The notes: a model not told the origin generated them from the sequence alone. A DNA stretch of 64,000 bases from Dermatemys mawii (GCA_007922305.1 ML677366.1:12213132-12277131); one strand, 5' to 3'. Numbered from the stretch's first letter, positions 22,441 through 34,688 are shown. Numbers and translations: made by a program.

Positions 22441-25400
22441 CAGCTTTGTTGCTAATCTCCTAACACAGTGTGGAAACTAACTAGTATTCAGATGCCAATT
22501 CCTGGCCCCACTGAAATCAACGACAGGACAGTTGCACATCTTCAAGGTGCGGTCCCTCACAAGGAATTGTACCGCCAAACTCCCGCTCATGTCTAGGGCC
22601 CAGTGCTGATTTCAGCAGTGCTCTGCACAGGGGCAGGGTTCTAGCCACACATTTCTCTTTGCAGAATTGGGGCCTGATTTTGTAAAACTCATTAGAAAAA
22701 AAGGCCAAAATTGCCCAGACCCCTTTGTCCTAATTTTTCAAGAGCTGTCTTGAAACCTGTAACTTTTACTGGAAAGAGGCTAGTAGCAGGCGCCATGACA
22801 TTAGGAAAAATGAGGTGTTGAGCTATTTTTAAACCTACTGAAATAGCACCAGACGGTTTCCACTTATAGGAACTTGTGCTCGTCTTCTCCTGTGCCTGGA
22901 AAAGGATAATGATTTCTATGAAGTAATGATCCTCTCATCATAAACAGGATCCTGAGTAATGAGCGTAGTTCCCTCCCCTTTCTTGGTATTTGTATGAGGC
23001 TATTTTGACTTAGTCCCAATTACTTCATTACTTATTATTATTGTTGTTATTTAAACAATGACAATTTAACATTTTTTCACTTTTTTTCTTCATAAGAAGC
23101 AAATTAGAAGCTGTGAAAAAAGCTTCTTGCTCTGCTAAATTATCACTAACGAACATAACGGGAGGCATCTTGCGGGGTGATTTTCCCCATAAATCAGCAA
23201 TGGGGAGAATTCGGTGGTGAGTGAGGACGATGTTTAATCAGCACTTGTAGGAAATCATTAGCTGCACACACCCAATCCGCCACCAGCTCATTCGTCATTC
23301 CCAAACACTGTTTTGCCACCAGACCATTAACATTTTTCTATGACTTTCTAAATGCAGTGAAAAAGCCACAGACGGGGTGAAGTATCAGTGGACGTTATGG
23401 AAACACAAGACTGAACGATACATCTGCCGCTTTTTCTCACTCGCTCTCTCTTTGGAATAGAAATGTACCTAGTGGGGAGAGAAGTGACAATAGCCGGGGA
23501 AGCCATCTCTCCCCCCTCTGACAAATGAAAAAATACACATGATTTAATAATAGCCCAATGCCTTTGTATCTTGTTTTGTAAATTTAATGGCTGTTTGCAC
23601 AATCTGCCGTTGCTATCTGATCTCTGCAAAAGGGAGCAGAGTTTGGTTTGAGGTTTTCACACTAACAGTGACTTGTTCTAATCCATCCTGGGTGGGAATT
23701 CACTGATGATATTCAACATTTTATTGCTGATGGGCGAGCCACGTGAATGGAGCAGTTATGTGTCAGTCCAGTCCCTAGACTGCAGTCCGCATCACTAAAC
23801 CTCCCACCACAGTTGCTACCACCTCTACTAATTGACTCCACTCCCTTGTTGGCAGTCTCATCTTTTGGGAGAAAAAGGGGAATTACACCTCAAAAACATC
23901 CAAAAGTCTTCAATTATTTTTCTTGCAATAGTTACAGATTTTAAGTATATGTACACACTGTAAAATTCTTTGTGTGCATGATTGATTGAGATAAGGATGG
24001 TCTGGCCTTTCCATTGAGCTGCTTGATTGTATTCACGTGTAGGTTTTTAATATGCAAAACGATCCATGCGAACATATGGTTTGTTTATTTTACATGGACC
24101 TTTATTTTCCCCATTACTTTGTTGTGGAGTCAGGGCTATGGGTTGAATTCTGCTCTCAGTTACTTGAGTGCAGCTCCCATTGAGATTAATGGAGTTGCCC
24201 CTGTGAATTTGAAAGGAGAATTCTTATCTCGCTATATCTGAAGTGGCCAGGATAGGTCCAGTCCTGCAATATTTACATGTGTGAATCCTTTTAAGTTACT
24301 AATGTATTTGCAGGATAGAGCTCCATAACTCTATCACCCTTATGTATCAAACTGTGTTTTGCAATCTTTTCCTGGATGCAAGGTATTTAAATGAAGTCTG
24401 GTTAAAAATAAAGACATGCAGAAAAACCCAACGGCATAAAATACCCTTTTTGTCATTTCCAGAGAGATTTACAGGTAATTAACAGGTCCAGACTATTGTT
24501 GTAAGATTTTTTCATAGGGAGACCCATGACTGAATGTGCCATGGAGACGAAACTCCTCTCTCATTCCTAGAGTGATAGTCCCTAAGAAGAGTTGAGGCTT
24601 CTTTGCACAAGTCACATTAAAACATCCACTTTCATTACCTGTACTTTCCCTGGAACTAAAAGAAAATAGTTCAGACTTCAGGGGTGAAATTCTGGCCCTA
24701 GTGAAGTCAATGGGAGTATTGCCGTTTAGTTGAGTGGGATCAGGATTTCATCTCAGGGCACTTATGTCACTTTAAAAGACTATATATAGATGTGTGTATA
24801 TATAGAAGTAGAAATGGATAGCTACTTTGATACACCCTCATATACAGCTTTATATTGTGCATATGTATATGTATACGAGGAGGTGATGTCCATGTAATAA
24901 CTTGCAGAGCCATGTGATGAATTTCCATGCACCTTTAACTACTTCCCCTGCCCTTTGCACACAAATCTCTCTCTCTCTTATGGCTATGTCCAAGTTATAA
25001 TCCAAGTCTCGGAGTCCCTTCCCATAGCTGCCATTCTAACATAGCTTTAAAAGCAAAACAGGAAAAATACAAAAATGAGTTTCAGTATATTTAGGAAAAC
25101 TTTAACATCTCTATATTTTTCCTCAGCATCTGTGGTATCTACAGACTCAGTTAACAGTGTGATATAGTATACAACTTTTTACCAGTATTCATATAAGATT
25201 ATCTGCCTCATTCACTTGTGACTTTGCAGCTTGTAAGTATTGCACCCACCTCCAACTCCTGTGGATTAAGCCTTTATAACCACATCATCTTTAAATTCTT
25301 TACTCCATATATATAAAATTTATCGTGTCCATCACTGAAGATCAGTGCAGCCACCTCTGGGTGGAACACATCAGCTGCCTAACAGTGCTTAACAACACTA

Positions 25401-27004
25401 CAGACCAACTTCTAATGAGAAGCACTGAATAAACCAATTCAGATGAAAATGCAGTGGGAATTCTGCTAGGCAGAATACTATAACTACTCAAGTTGGGATT
25501 TTGACAGGGGACCTGGTAAACATAGCTACCCCTTGGGAACATAACTTTGAGATCTTTAATCTAAATCTTTAACAGTTTTATGTCTGATCAACCCTGTGCT
25601 ACAGGATTGGTTCAGTCCTCACTCCACAATGCAAAAGGATTATTCAATCCTCATTCCATGATGTTCGAGGACTAGCTCAGTCCTTACTCAGCAGGTAGCA
25701 TGTGAATAACTCACTTCTTGTACCACTACAAGTTTTGCTTGGCAGTTTCCTATCTCCGTACTGACCAGGCTCAGCCTTTCTTCTCTTATCTGACAGGATC
25801 AGAGCCTATGATTCCATACCCAAAACACACCTTAGCAGCATCGCTTTCCTGCTGAAAGTCACAGATTCAAATGTCTTTTTGATGGAGTCTAGTTACGCCT
25901 CAGGAGGAAGTTAGGCATTCTGAGGGCATAGTTTGACAACTGTGTACAAGATACCACTTCTCTTTTTCCTTCTTTTCTTCTATAGAATTCGGAGACTCTT
26001 TTATCAGGGCATTTACCAGAGCTTGACAATACATTAACCACTTACAGTATAGTCTTTGCAAAACCCAACGTGAAACAGGGAGCGGGGCTGATACATAGAA
26101 AATCCATTTTAAGAAGCAGTGTCTTGCTTGTCAGGCAATGAGAGAAATATGGAACAGAACAATCAAAATATGTCTGCATCTCGTGTCCCTGATGCTTTTT
26201 TGCTCCAGTGAGCTGAAAAAGGAACATAAAACGAGGGGCTGTGCTGAGTGCACGCACCCAGCTTTTATCAGCTGCTGCTAGAAGAGCTATTCCTGATCCT
26301 GACAACTTCTTGGTCACAGGGGGCCCAATTCGTAGTTACTTCGCCTTTGTGCTAGGTGGGGAGGGGAGAGTAAAAGTGGCTTTCAGCCATCTTTGCCTTC
26401 CCTGAATTCTGGGGCAGCTAGGGCCTTACCTAGCCTCTAGTATTAGAATAGTCTCAGGGCTGCTCTAACATCCTTTCCTTCTCATGCCCTCTGGGAAGCA
26501 AAGGATAGCTATAGGGCAATGTATTTTAGCCATGATCCCTCCCACAGCCTCTTCTTCCCTCATGACACCCCCTAGCCTGCTGCCTATATACTAAAATGCT
26601 GGGGACTGGGCTCACACGTGACTCATTGTGTGTGAGCTGGAGAGGCCACTGGCACAGTGGATATTCTGAGGAGGGTCTTTCTCTCCCCCTCATTCTGAAG
26701 CCACTTTGCCCCATGAGGATGGTGTAACTGAGTCAGCCCAGGCACAGAGTAATGTGGAAGAATGGCTCATGGACTCAGTCCAGTCTCCAGTGGGTGATCC
26801 TCCATATCACAGAGCCACTACAACATAGGCCAGTATTTGAAGAGCTCGGTTGTTGCACTATTGCCTATTATCAGGTATGGAGCATTAGTGGTGTGCATTG
26901 AGGAGATGAGGCTCACGACCCAGCTGTTAGGCAGTCAGCCAGCCCATGGGTGCAAGAGGTAATGGTTGCATACATCGGCAGCAAAAGCAACAATCCCTTA
27001 TGAC
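22441..27004. other. No gene; repeat-poor block with a candidate conserved non-coding part at 22980-23640
   Basis: Between 22980 and 23640 I recognise no repeat. The DNA holds AT-rich tracts, scattered CpGs and TTTAATCAG, AATCATTAGC and TTAACATTTTTC-like motifs often seen in developmental enhancers. Palindromic repeats lie near 24134-24225 and 24680-24760, and a TATATATA-rich tract lies near 24780-24880. No exon is recognised. Confidence 0.35.
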
Positions 27005-27292
27005 GTGTTCTAAGCCATGAGGGAACAGTGGGCCAGTTTCAGAAATGAAGGTAAACAGCCAGTGTGTATAAAGTAGGTTTTGAAGGGTGTAAGCCCAAAC
27101 TGGGATTCGATGGGGCAGTATGACAGGGTCTGAGGCCCTTGTTCAGTAAAGCTGGGAATGGGTGACAAGGGATGGATCACTTGATGATTGCCTGTTGTGT
27201 TCATTTCCTGTGAAGCGCCTGCCATTGGCCACTGTTGGAAGACAGTACACCAGGCTAGATGGATCTTTGAGCTGACCCAGTATGGCCGTTCT
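27005..27292 (-). repeat. Interspersed repeat, reverse copy of the 28978 family
   Basis: GATGGATCTTTGAGCTGACCCAGTATGGCCGTTCTTATGT is the reverse complement of the family head seen at 28978. Upstream blocks GGGATGGATCACTTGATGATTGCCTGTT and TTCATTTCCTGTGAAGCGCC correspond to its body. The family is common in turtles and crocodilians, but I do not know its formal class. Confidence 0.6.
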
Positions 27293-27378
27293 TATGTGGA
27301 TCTCAGGCACCTGATGTAGGGCTAGATTCAGATGCTTTTCCTCATGTTGAATAGGACCTTTTCATGGAGGGCCCCAGG

Positions 27379-28144
27379 CAAGGCCGGTGTAACCACTAGG
27401 CAAATTAGGCGGCCACCTAGGGTGCCAAGATTTGGGAGTGCCAAAAAGCGGTGCCCCAAATTTTTCTTTTTACACTGTTGCTGGAAAACGAATGAATAAA
27501 GAAAAGAGAAACACTGTTGAACGTGCATTTTAACTTCTCATTCTCTCATACATTACAGCTATAGCCTATGCCAGCTCTGCGTTGCGGGCACAAGTGTACT
27601 GCTTCACAATGGTACAAAGTGGCAATGACATCATTTTTCTCATTGCATGCAGCAGTTACCCGTTCTGAAAGGCTGGTTTACTAGTTTTCGGAGGTTGTCG
27701 ACTGAGGCTAACAATTTTTGTTGAGTTGTTTCAGATCTAAGACTCTGGCAAGTGCTGCTGCATCATTTCGTTAAGACTTTGTGTCAATTGTGTGTGTCTG
27801 TTAAGTATTTGAGTGTATATGTTTGTGTGTGAATACGCATGTGTAGGTTGTTGAAATCTGTCATATTGATGTTGTCAGTTGTTGTTGTATGATGGAGTAT
27901 CCGCCATTCTAATTTTATAAAATTTATTAATAACAATATTGGATATTCTAAAGGTAGAATAAAATGTAGTAGATTTTGATATGAAAGAATGAAGTAAGTA
28001 TACATGACTAAAAAGAGCGTATTTTTGAAATTATTTTGAAAGTTTATAATAAGCGATGGTCTGGGGGGAGGGGGGAGGGGGGAGGCAGGGGGGCACAAGG
28101 TGTAAGTTTCGCCTAGGGCTCAAAATATCCTTGCACTGGCCCTG
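27379..28144. mobile_element. hAT-like element, 766 bp (family 4)
   Basis: The termini CAAGGCCGGTGTAACC and, inverted, CTTGCACTGGCCCTG pair. The octamer GCCCCAGG is repeated perfectly at 27371-27378 and 28145-28152. Subterminal blocks CACCTAGGGTGCCAAGAT and CGCCTAGGGCTCAAAATATC also pair. The interior holds a (GGGGGGA)n tract at about 28060-28092 and no transposase that I can recognise, so the copy is non-autonomous. Confidence 0.88.
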
Positions 28145-28152
28145 GCCCCAGG

Positions 28153-28977
28153 GACTTCAGTAGCACAACTTGTGTGCTCAGGTACTAATCAACCTGAGGA
28201 AAGGCATCAGAATCTGGCCTTTGGTGGTGCCATTCCTTGGGCTTCTCTTCGCTCTCCTTCCTATAGTCCTCGTTTGGTTCCTGTCACCAATTGCTTTTTC
28301 GGTCTTTGTAAAGATTGACCCTTGTCTCCCTAATGGAGCCCTGAGATTCCCCACCTTTAGACTGACTTTTTTCCTCTCCTCCATTAACCTCCAAAGCCTT
28401 TCATCTCAGTCACCAAGTCACCTTGGATTCCTTCTTTGTGGCTGTACATCCATTCTTCCCGCTTGTTCCATACAATCCTTTACTGCTTCTAACGAGCCCT
28501 TTAAGTGACAGGCATATTGATTTGCTAGAGGAATCGAGATGAGACCTCATTACTGTTTAGATATAATGCAATGAGATTATTTCCTTTGTCTTCCTTTACT
28601 GAAAAATATACCATGCCATGTTGAGTATGACTCAACAGGAATGTCCTGTACTGCATGTAAGAGCTTGGACTGATGGGGAACTGTGGGGAACACACTGTGG
28701 CTCCCACTGATAAAATTAAAGCCAGTAATTCACTCAGCAGGAGAGTTGGAAGAGAAAGGAATAACCCTTGACAGATGTTTTCCAGGCAAGCCCTTGTACA
28801 TATGAGTGGGTGTGATGTGACCCAGCTGGCACACCAGGTGGACACAGTCCCATCCTTTAACAGCAATACACTCACAATCACAGAGTGAACAAAAGACAAG
28901 GAACAAAGATAAAAGTGTGGCCTGTTTTTAAAAGCTGGCAGTTCCCCCACTACAGAACAGTACACTCACCTGAATGT
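28153..28977. other. No gene recognised
   Basis: A 146-codon minus-strand frame (28965-28525) and a 112-codon plus-strand frame (28170-28508) are open. Both encode leucine/serine-rich products without domains. Confidence 0.4.
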
Positions 28978-29165
28978 GCGTAAGAACATAAGAATAGCTA
29001 TGTTGGGTCAGACCAATAGTTGTTTTAGCCCAGTATCCCATCTTCTGACAGTGGCTGATGCTAGGTTCTTCAGAGGGAATGAACAGAACAGGACAATTAT
29101 CGAGCAATCCATTCTCTATCATGCAGTCTCAGCTTGTTGCAAACAGCGGTTTAGGGACACCCAGA
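28978..29165 (+). repeat. Interspersed repeat, family shared with 27005
   Basis: The head GTAAGAACATAAGAATAGCT, then TGTTGGGTCAGACCAAT, is followed by AGCCCAGTATCCCATCTTCTGACAGTGGC and AGAGGGAATGAACAGAACAGG. This is the widespread sauropsid repeat with the AAGAACATAAGAA head. Confidence 0.65.
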
Positions 29166-29240
29166 GCATGGGGCTGCATCACTGATGAGAGAAAAACTCC
29201 AGCAGAAGAGGGTAAGGAAGGAAGGAGATTGGCTTTCACT

Positions 29241-29690
29241 CATAGGTGCTGGAACTAGAGGTCCGGGTGTGCTACTGCATCCCGTGGCTTGAAGGGTTTC
29301 CATTATATACAGGCTTTATAGTTTGGTTCAATGGCTCTGAGCTTTCTAGTACTCTCTATAAAAATTGTTCTAGCACAGGGGTCGGCAACCTTTCAGAAGT
29401 AGTGTGCCGAGTCATCATTTATTCACTCTAATTTAAGGTTTTGTGTGCCAGTAATACATAAGAAGGTCTCTTTCTAGAAGTCTATAATATATAATTAAAC
29501 TATTATTTTATGTAAAGTAAATAAGGTTTTTTAAATGTTTAAGAAGCTTCATTTAAAATTAAATTAAAATGCAGAGCCCCCCCGGACTGGTGGCCAGAAC
29601 CCGGGCAGTGAGTGTGCCACTGAAAATCAGCTTGCGTGCCGCCTTCAGCACCTGTGCCATAGGTTGCCTACCCCTGTTCTAGCAACTCTG
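29241..29690. mobile_element. hAT-like element, family 6, interrupted by a family 1 copy
   Basis: The left end is CATAGGTGCTGGAACTAGAG. The right end TTGTTCTAGCA...ACTCTG is split by the insertion at 29376-29676. The flanks CTTTCACT (29233-29240) and CTTGCACT (29691-29698) agree at 7 of 8 bases, consistent with its own hAT TSD. Without the insertion and one TSD copy the element would be about 141 bp. Confidence 0.72.
29376..29676 (+). mobile_element. hAT-like non-autonomous element, family 1, with perfect TSD
   Basis: This is the best-preserved family 1 copy. It starts CAGGGGTCGGCAACCTTTCAG and ends with inverted CATAGGTTGCCTACCCCTG. The octamer TTCTAGCA is repeated exactly at 29368-29375 and 29677-29684, and it is itself part of the family 6 element that was the target. 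The interior carries the AATTAAATTAAAATGCAGAG tract and no coding frame. Confidence 0.92.
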
Positions 29691-29698
29691 CTTGCACT

Positions 29699-30670
29699 GG
29701 GGAAATGAAAGCAACTGTGATATCCATGTGGTCTGGGGAATATGGGATAGATCAGCTTGAAAGACCTAAATTCATATCTCTTTATTAGGATAATAAATGT
29801 AATCCCAGACGGCTTTGCTTAGCAACAGTAGCCAAGACAATCAGGAATTTAAGCGGTAGTTCCAAGAATGTTAAAACACAGCAATATTGCTAATATCTGA
29901 TGAAGATGAAATGGGCTTAGCCACAGCAGGTTGCTCCACCCCTTCTGATATCTGGTGGTGAGTTGTGGCAGGTTGTGGAAAAGAACTTCAGGGGCTAATC
30001 TCATTTGCATAAGCATATCCACCCTGCCTAGATGGTCACTTTGGCTGCTGTGGGATCCCCAATATTTCTCTGTTATTGGGGCAGGAAGAATAATTTGCTT
30101 GGGGTGGGTCTTTTTGCTCATGGTTTGTGTTATGAATCCTGTTTGTGGTGTTTCCCCAACATAATGCTGCATTGTTTCTGTCTGTTATTAAAAGGCTTTG
30201 CTACACTCAGACTCTGTGCTTGTGAGAGGGGAAGTATTGCCTCTGAGAGGTGCCCAGGGGGGTGGTATATATTTGTCACTGGGTGGGGACTCAAGATGGT
30301 TTTGCTTTGTGCTGTTGGAATGGAACCCCTAGATGCTGAACCCGGTCCTTGTTGCTGCCAACTCTGATGGGCAGAAGGGTTACAAATAAATAAAGGAATT
30401 CAGGCTACGTGAGTGTCTAGCCAGCACTTTTCAACTCTGGTGACATTTATTACAAAGAATAGAAGAATGGGCTTTCCCGTGTGCTTGCTAGTACTTCTAA
30501 CTGAGCCAAAAGGGCTTCAAAAACAGCTTGTTTTGGAAACAGGAAGTGACAATGTGGGGGTGATGGGCAGGGGCGGGGCAACTGATGAAGAAAATTGAAA
30601 TGAACTTTGGGATCTCACAAGAGGTTTGTTTTCTGTTTGGTTTGAGTTTTTGGCTAGTTTTGTTTGTACT
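29699..30670. other. No gene recognised
   Basis: Overlapping frames at 29849-30367 are short and lack domains. Confidence 0.45.
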
Positions 30671-30674
30671 CCCT

Positions 30675-30835
30675 CCTGTCTTGCAGGAATGTAGGAATCG
30701 CCTTTCTGCATTAGACCCTTGGTACATGTACTCCCACATCCTGTCACCCACTGCAGCCAGTATCAGATGCTTCAGAGGAAGGTGCAAGAAATTGTAGTTG
30801 GTAGTTATGAGGCAACCTGCCCCCAGATTGCTTTT
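30675..30835 (+). repeat. Interspersed repeat remnant (CAGGAATGTAGGAATCGCC type)
   Basis: GCAGGAATGTAGGAATCGCC, then CCCACATCCTGTCACCCACTGCAGCCAGTATCAGATGCTTCAGAGGAAGGTGCAAGAAA, resembles a family whose body reads TAGTCCAGTATCCTG and CCAGATGCTTCAGAG. It is related in style to the 28978 repeat but distinct in sequence. Confidence 0.5.
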
Positions 30836-31640
30836 AGAGGCAGATTGGGATGAGAATGAGAGCTGGTGAAGCTCAGTTTGGATAAGAATGAGCTGATGTG
30901 GGCAGGTGATAGTGGAAGCAATCATTAAATGATCTAGTGAGCTGATCTCTCCCTCTTTGATTGAAGGTGTTTAACTGCCACTTAGAAATCTGGCAGGGTA
31001 GTTGGATCCTTGGCTACTGTGCAATGATCATATAGCAGCAGTGTCCAGGCATGCTGGCCAGGAGATTTTGAGCATTACTTTTGAATGCAGACCTCGCTAC
31101 AATGATCCATGCCTTTGTCACCTCCGGACTAGACTGCTGCAATGCACTTTCAATGGGGCTACAAATGAAGTCAATCCAGTTGGCACAGAATGTGGCAATC
31201 ATTGTATTTGGCACTGTGCTCCGTGATCCACATTGGCTGCCTCTTAATGTTTGGATTGAACTTAAGGCATTGCTTTTGACCTGTGATTTGAGACTTTCCT
31301 GCTGGAGAGACAGCCTATCTCCTCATGCCATACAGCTATTAGTATGATGATTACCAGAGGCTTTTGTGATGGATTCCTGTTCATTTAATAGAATGGGAAG
31401 CCTGTGGAAGACATTCTTCAGAGGGACCCTCGGCTATGGAAAAAGTTCCCAACTACGGTCTAAAATAGCCTTGGTGTATTGACCTTCTGGGCAAGGGGCA
31501 TCTGTGTATGAGAGGGGTTTGATGGGGTGAGCTCTATGTGAGGAAAGGATGTTTTGTGTTTTGTAGGGGGCTTAGTTTTCTTGGCTTTTGGGAAAATCTG
31601 CTGTTTAATTTAATTTTTGTTTTTGCAACAGAAACTTTTT
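30836..31640 (+). mobile_element. Second LINE remnant: RT C-terminal part of an L2/CR1-like element
   Basis: The frame at 31081-31347 encodes HAFVTSGLDCCNALSMGL, then QLAQNVA and PHWLPLNVWIELKALLLT, ending with RDSLSPHA. Intact relatives read ITSRLDYCN...GLP, LQNAAARLL, LHWLPI...FK.LLLTYKAL and YLRDRLSPYA, the region after the polymerase palm in L2/CR1-type LINEs. Stops and frame changes surround it. The following sequence to about 31640, with TTTAATTTAATTTTTGTTTTTGC, looks like the 3' UTR. The sequence is clearly different from the CR1 at 4.6 kb. Confidence 0.65.
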
Positions 31641-33598
31641 CATATTGGAGAAATCCAATAAACACAATAAATTAAATTCTAGCTGCAGGCCAGACTCTGT
31701 AGAAGACCTAAACAAGTGGCAGAATTCAACATCCAGAGGCTGGATTTGCTTTTTTGTGAATTCCCTCTTACCCTGAGCCTTGAACCAGGAATCTGATGGT
31801 GTGTGGGCAAAAGTGAAATCCTCAACTGGTCTAAATCAGTGTGACTTAAATGGAGCTCCCACTGTTTTCACCAACTAAGAATCTGGCCATAAGCATCCCT
31901 ACAAGGTGAGTGAAAAGCCACCCTTTGCCTCAGCTGAGCCTGAGCTGAAATCAGCTCTTTGCAGAGCTTGCGGGCTAAATATTCCCCTTTCTTGTAAGAA
32001 AACATATGGGTGTGTAAAGGGATTTAGACACACAAGCCCCATTTGTTCAGGCTAAAGGAGCAATGGCCAAGGCGTAGTTTGTAATAAATACTGGGCTCTG
32101 TTGAAGCTGTGCTTAGACGGTACCTAAAGAAATGTTCTCCTCACCCTGAAGGTCAGCAGTGAAATGTTTTATCAGTTAAAGACAGTGGGGACATACCCGC
32201 TAACTGTGACAAGTGCCAGAGCTCACCATTTTCCTATCAGCTTCTGATTAAATTGAAATTAGCTCTAACTTGGATTAACAAAACCATTTTGTCTTCCCTT
32301 TCCTTCTCTGTCTTTTATTTTAATTTTTTATTATTATTATTATTTGAAGCTGTGTTACATCTCTTCAATAGCATGTATAATTAATTAGAAGACTCAGGAA
32401 AACAGCTGTCTCCCACAGGAATGGCTGTGAAATTGCCTGGTTTTCTTTACGGTTCCTGGCCTTTCAGATTGTTTTAAGGGAAGAAAGATTTTCTTCCATA
32501 TAAACTTACTTCTATTTTCCCTTTACACCCCCACCCTGGTCTCCTTCAAGTAATCTCCTTAGATGCATGTTCTATTCTGCCTCTGTGGGACTCCTGTGAT
32601 TCCAGCCATGCTGTATTTTTAGATTTTTTTTCCCCCTTCATTTCTCCCTTAAACTACATGTATTCTGTTTCTCTTTCTACGTGAAAGCCAATCACCTCCT
32701 GCAATGTTCAAAAGGTCCAGAGCTCAGAGAAAAAGAAAAAAAATGCCTTTTTTCCCCCTTTCCTTTATGATTGATTGTGAATTTCATGCTGGCAGGAGAT
32801 ACCAGATTGACACGCATGGAAACTGAAAGCCTCTTTATATTCACAAGACAGGTACAGCAAGGACAGCCACGGGACAAGCTTCCCCACTGTGCCCCGTGCC
32901 ATGGCCTCTCAACATCGACTTGGACGGGCCACCTCTAGGTGTTAGAGGCGGGGAATTCGGACTTTATGGCCTAAGCAATCTAGACTTCTGATCTAGACGG
33001 ATGCCAAGAATGATACATTCTTTATGATGCAAGCATATAAAGCTCTGGAGGTGTCCCCTCCAACTTCCTGATCAGAAAAGAGTAGCCCTCCCTAGAGAAT
33101 CCGTCTGAGGCTTTGTACTGAGCCCAGTGACTTTCCCCAGGGTTGCGGGATACTCTGACAGTATCTAAAAGCAGATTCCAAACATTCCCGAAATTTAGGA
33201 GTGGTCAGTTCAGGGGGTTTGTTTTTGGACTCACCTTACTTTATGTACACAGTTTCTATGGCAGAAAAACCACTGTGCACATGCCAGTGAAATACACTTC
33301 CTTATGGCAATGGCTCTTAGTAAGGGCTGCTCCCAGTGACTCTAACAGCCTGCTATACGATTGTCATCTTTAACTGAAATGGTAGAAGATGGCGATTTAG
33401 GTGCTGAAAGGTGCCACGTTTTACCCTGCTGGTGTCTGCCTGTGTGGGACCAAGGGTCATTATACAAGGTGTATAGCTTTCCATTTGAAGTGCACAGTAG
33501 CAGTGAATTGTACAAGGATCAATGAAACAATGACATAAACAAAGGTATGATGAAAGAAGCTGAGTGAAATGGATGGAATCTAGTGGCATAGTTGATCC
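31641..33598. other. No gene; palindromic repeat at 31800-31895
   Basis: AAATCCTCAACTGGTCTAAATCAGTG and TTCACCAACTAAGAATCTGGCC form the arms of a palindromic repeat. An AT-rich tract with (ATT)n lies near 32310-32350. No exon is recognised. Confidence 0.45.
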
Positions 33599-33606
33599 CT
33601 GTAGTA

Positions 33607-33938
33607 CAGGAATCGTCAACGTTTGGCCCGTGGCCCACGAGGGAAAGCTGCTGCTGGGCCTGGATGGTTTGTTTACTTGCAGCATCCGCAGATTTGGCCG
33701 ATTGCAGCTCCCACTGGCAGCTGTTTGCCACTCCAGGCCAACTGGAGCTGTGGGAAGGGCAACCAGTATATCTCTCGACCTACGCCACTTCCCGCAGCCA
33801 CCATTGGTCTGGGACGGTGAACCGGGGCCAGTGGGAGCTGCAATCAGCGAAACCTGTGGACGCTGTAGGTACACTAACTGTACCGGCCCGCTAGTGGCTT
33901 TTCCTGGTGGGCCACGGGCCAACAGTTACCAGTCCCTG
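33607..33938 (+). mobile_element. hAT-like non-autonomous element, family 2, longest copy
   Basis: It begins CAGGAATCGTCAACGTTTGGCCCGTGG and ends with inverted CCACGGGCCAACAGTTACCAGTCCCTG. The flanks CTGTAGTA (33599-33606) and CTGTAGTG (33939-33946) agree at 7 of 8 bases. Its GC-rich interior produces long overlapping frames on both strands (189 codons on minus, 126 on plus). None encodes a transposase and all are artefacts. Confidence 0.85.
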
Positions 33939-34013
33939 CTGTAGTGTAAAGAAAGGAGGTAGACTCAAAAGGATGTTGTTTGGCAGTGATATGGGGAAGT
34001 TGGCTCAGATGTC

Positions 34014-34025
34014 AAAATAAAAGTT
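34014..34025. repeat. 12-bp direct repeat flanking a PLE (second copy at 34747-34758)
   Basis: AAAATAAAAGTT occurs exactly at both ends of the PLE copy and is best read as its TSD. It is AT-rich, so chance identity is less excluded than for a mixed sequence. Confidence 0.7.
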
Positions 34026-34121
34026 TAGTGTCAGAGGGATAGCTGTGTTAGTCTGGATCTGCAAAAGTGACAAACAGTCTTGTAGCGCCTTATAGACTAA
34101 CAGGTCTTAGGGATCATGAGC

Positions 34122-34149
34122 TGTCATGGGCTAAGACCCACTTCATCAG
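34122..34149 (-). ncRNA. Hammerhead-like core in the PLE left arm, damaged
   Basis: On the minus strand CTGATGA (34149-34143) is followed by the same helix, but GAAA is replaced by GACA (34125-34122). Loss of a conserved core adenine would be expected to inactivate cleavage. Confidence 0.5.
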
Positions 34150-34249
34150 ATGAATGTTGTGGAAATCTCCAGAGGCAGGTATAAATATGCAGGCAAGAAC
34201 ACAAGGTAAATTCAATCGGGGGGTGGGAGGCCCACTTCCAGCAGCTGAT

Positions 34250-34560
34250 TTGGAGGTGTGCCAGCAATGCCCCTCTGCTATGTACATCAGCCAAACTGGA
34301 CAATTCCTATGTAAAAGGATAAATGGACACAAATCAGATATTAGGAATGGCAATATACAAAAGCCTGTAGAACACTTCAACCTGCCTGGACATACAATAG
34401 CAGATTTAAAGACAGCCATATTGCAGCAAAAAAACTTCAAGACCAGACTTCAAAGAGAAACTGCCGAGCTCCAGTTCAGCTGCAAATTCGACACCATCAG
34501 GTCTGGACTTAATATTGACTGTGAATGGCTCTCCAATTACAAAAGCAGTTTCTCCTCTCT
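34250..34560 (+). pseudogene. PLE GIY-YIG endonuclease remnant
   Basis: Within a 195-codon open frame (34154-34741), residues about 35-135 read CQQCPSAMYISQTGQFLCKR, then INGHKSDI, HFNLPGHT, LQQKNFKTRLQRETAELQF and WLSNYKSSF. In PLEs the domain opens with an IYxI..C..C..YIGQTG block followed by R-x-N-x-H. Here the YIG triplet has become YIS. The frame is open throughout, but the segments before and after it come from the terminal arms and are not coding in the parent element. Without an RT the copy cannot move by itself. Confidence 0.78.
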
Positions 34561-34688
34561 GGGTGTTCACACCTCCAAATTAGCTGCTGGAAGTGGGCCT
34601 CACCCCCCACCCCCCGCCCAAACTGAATTTACCTTGCTTTCTTGCCTGCATATTTATACCTGCCTCTGGAGATTTGCACAACATTCAT

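Noticed and set aside
28525..28965. 146-codon minus-strand frame rich in leucine and serine
   Set aside because: It has hydrophobic patches but no coherent membrane protein pattern and no recognised family.
33353..33922. 189-codon minus-strand frame, the longest after the CR1 endonuclease and PLE frames
   Set aside because: Most of it lies inside the GC-rich hAT-like element at 33607-33938. It has no domain, and overlapping frames are open on the other strand.
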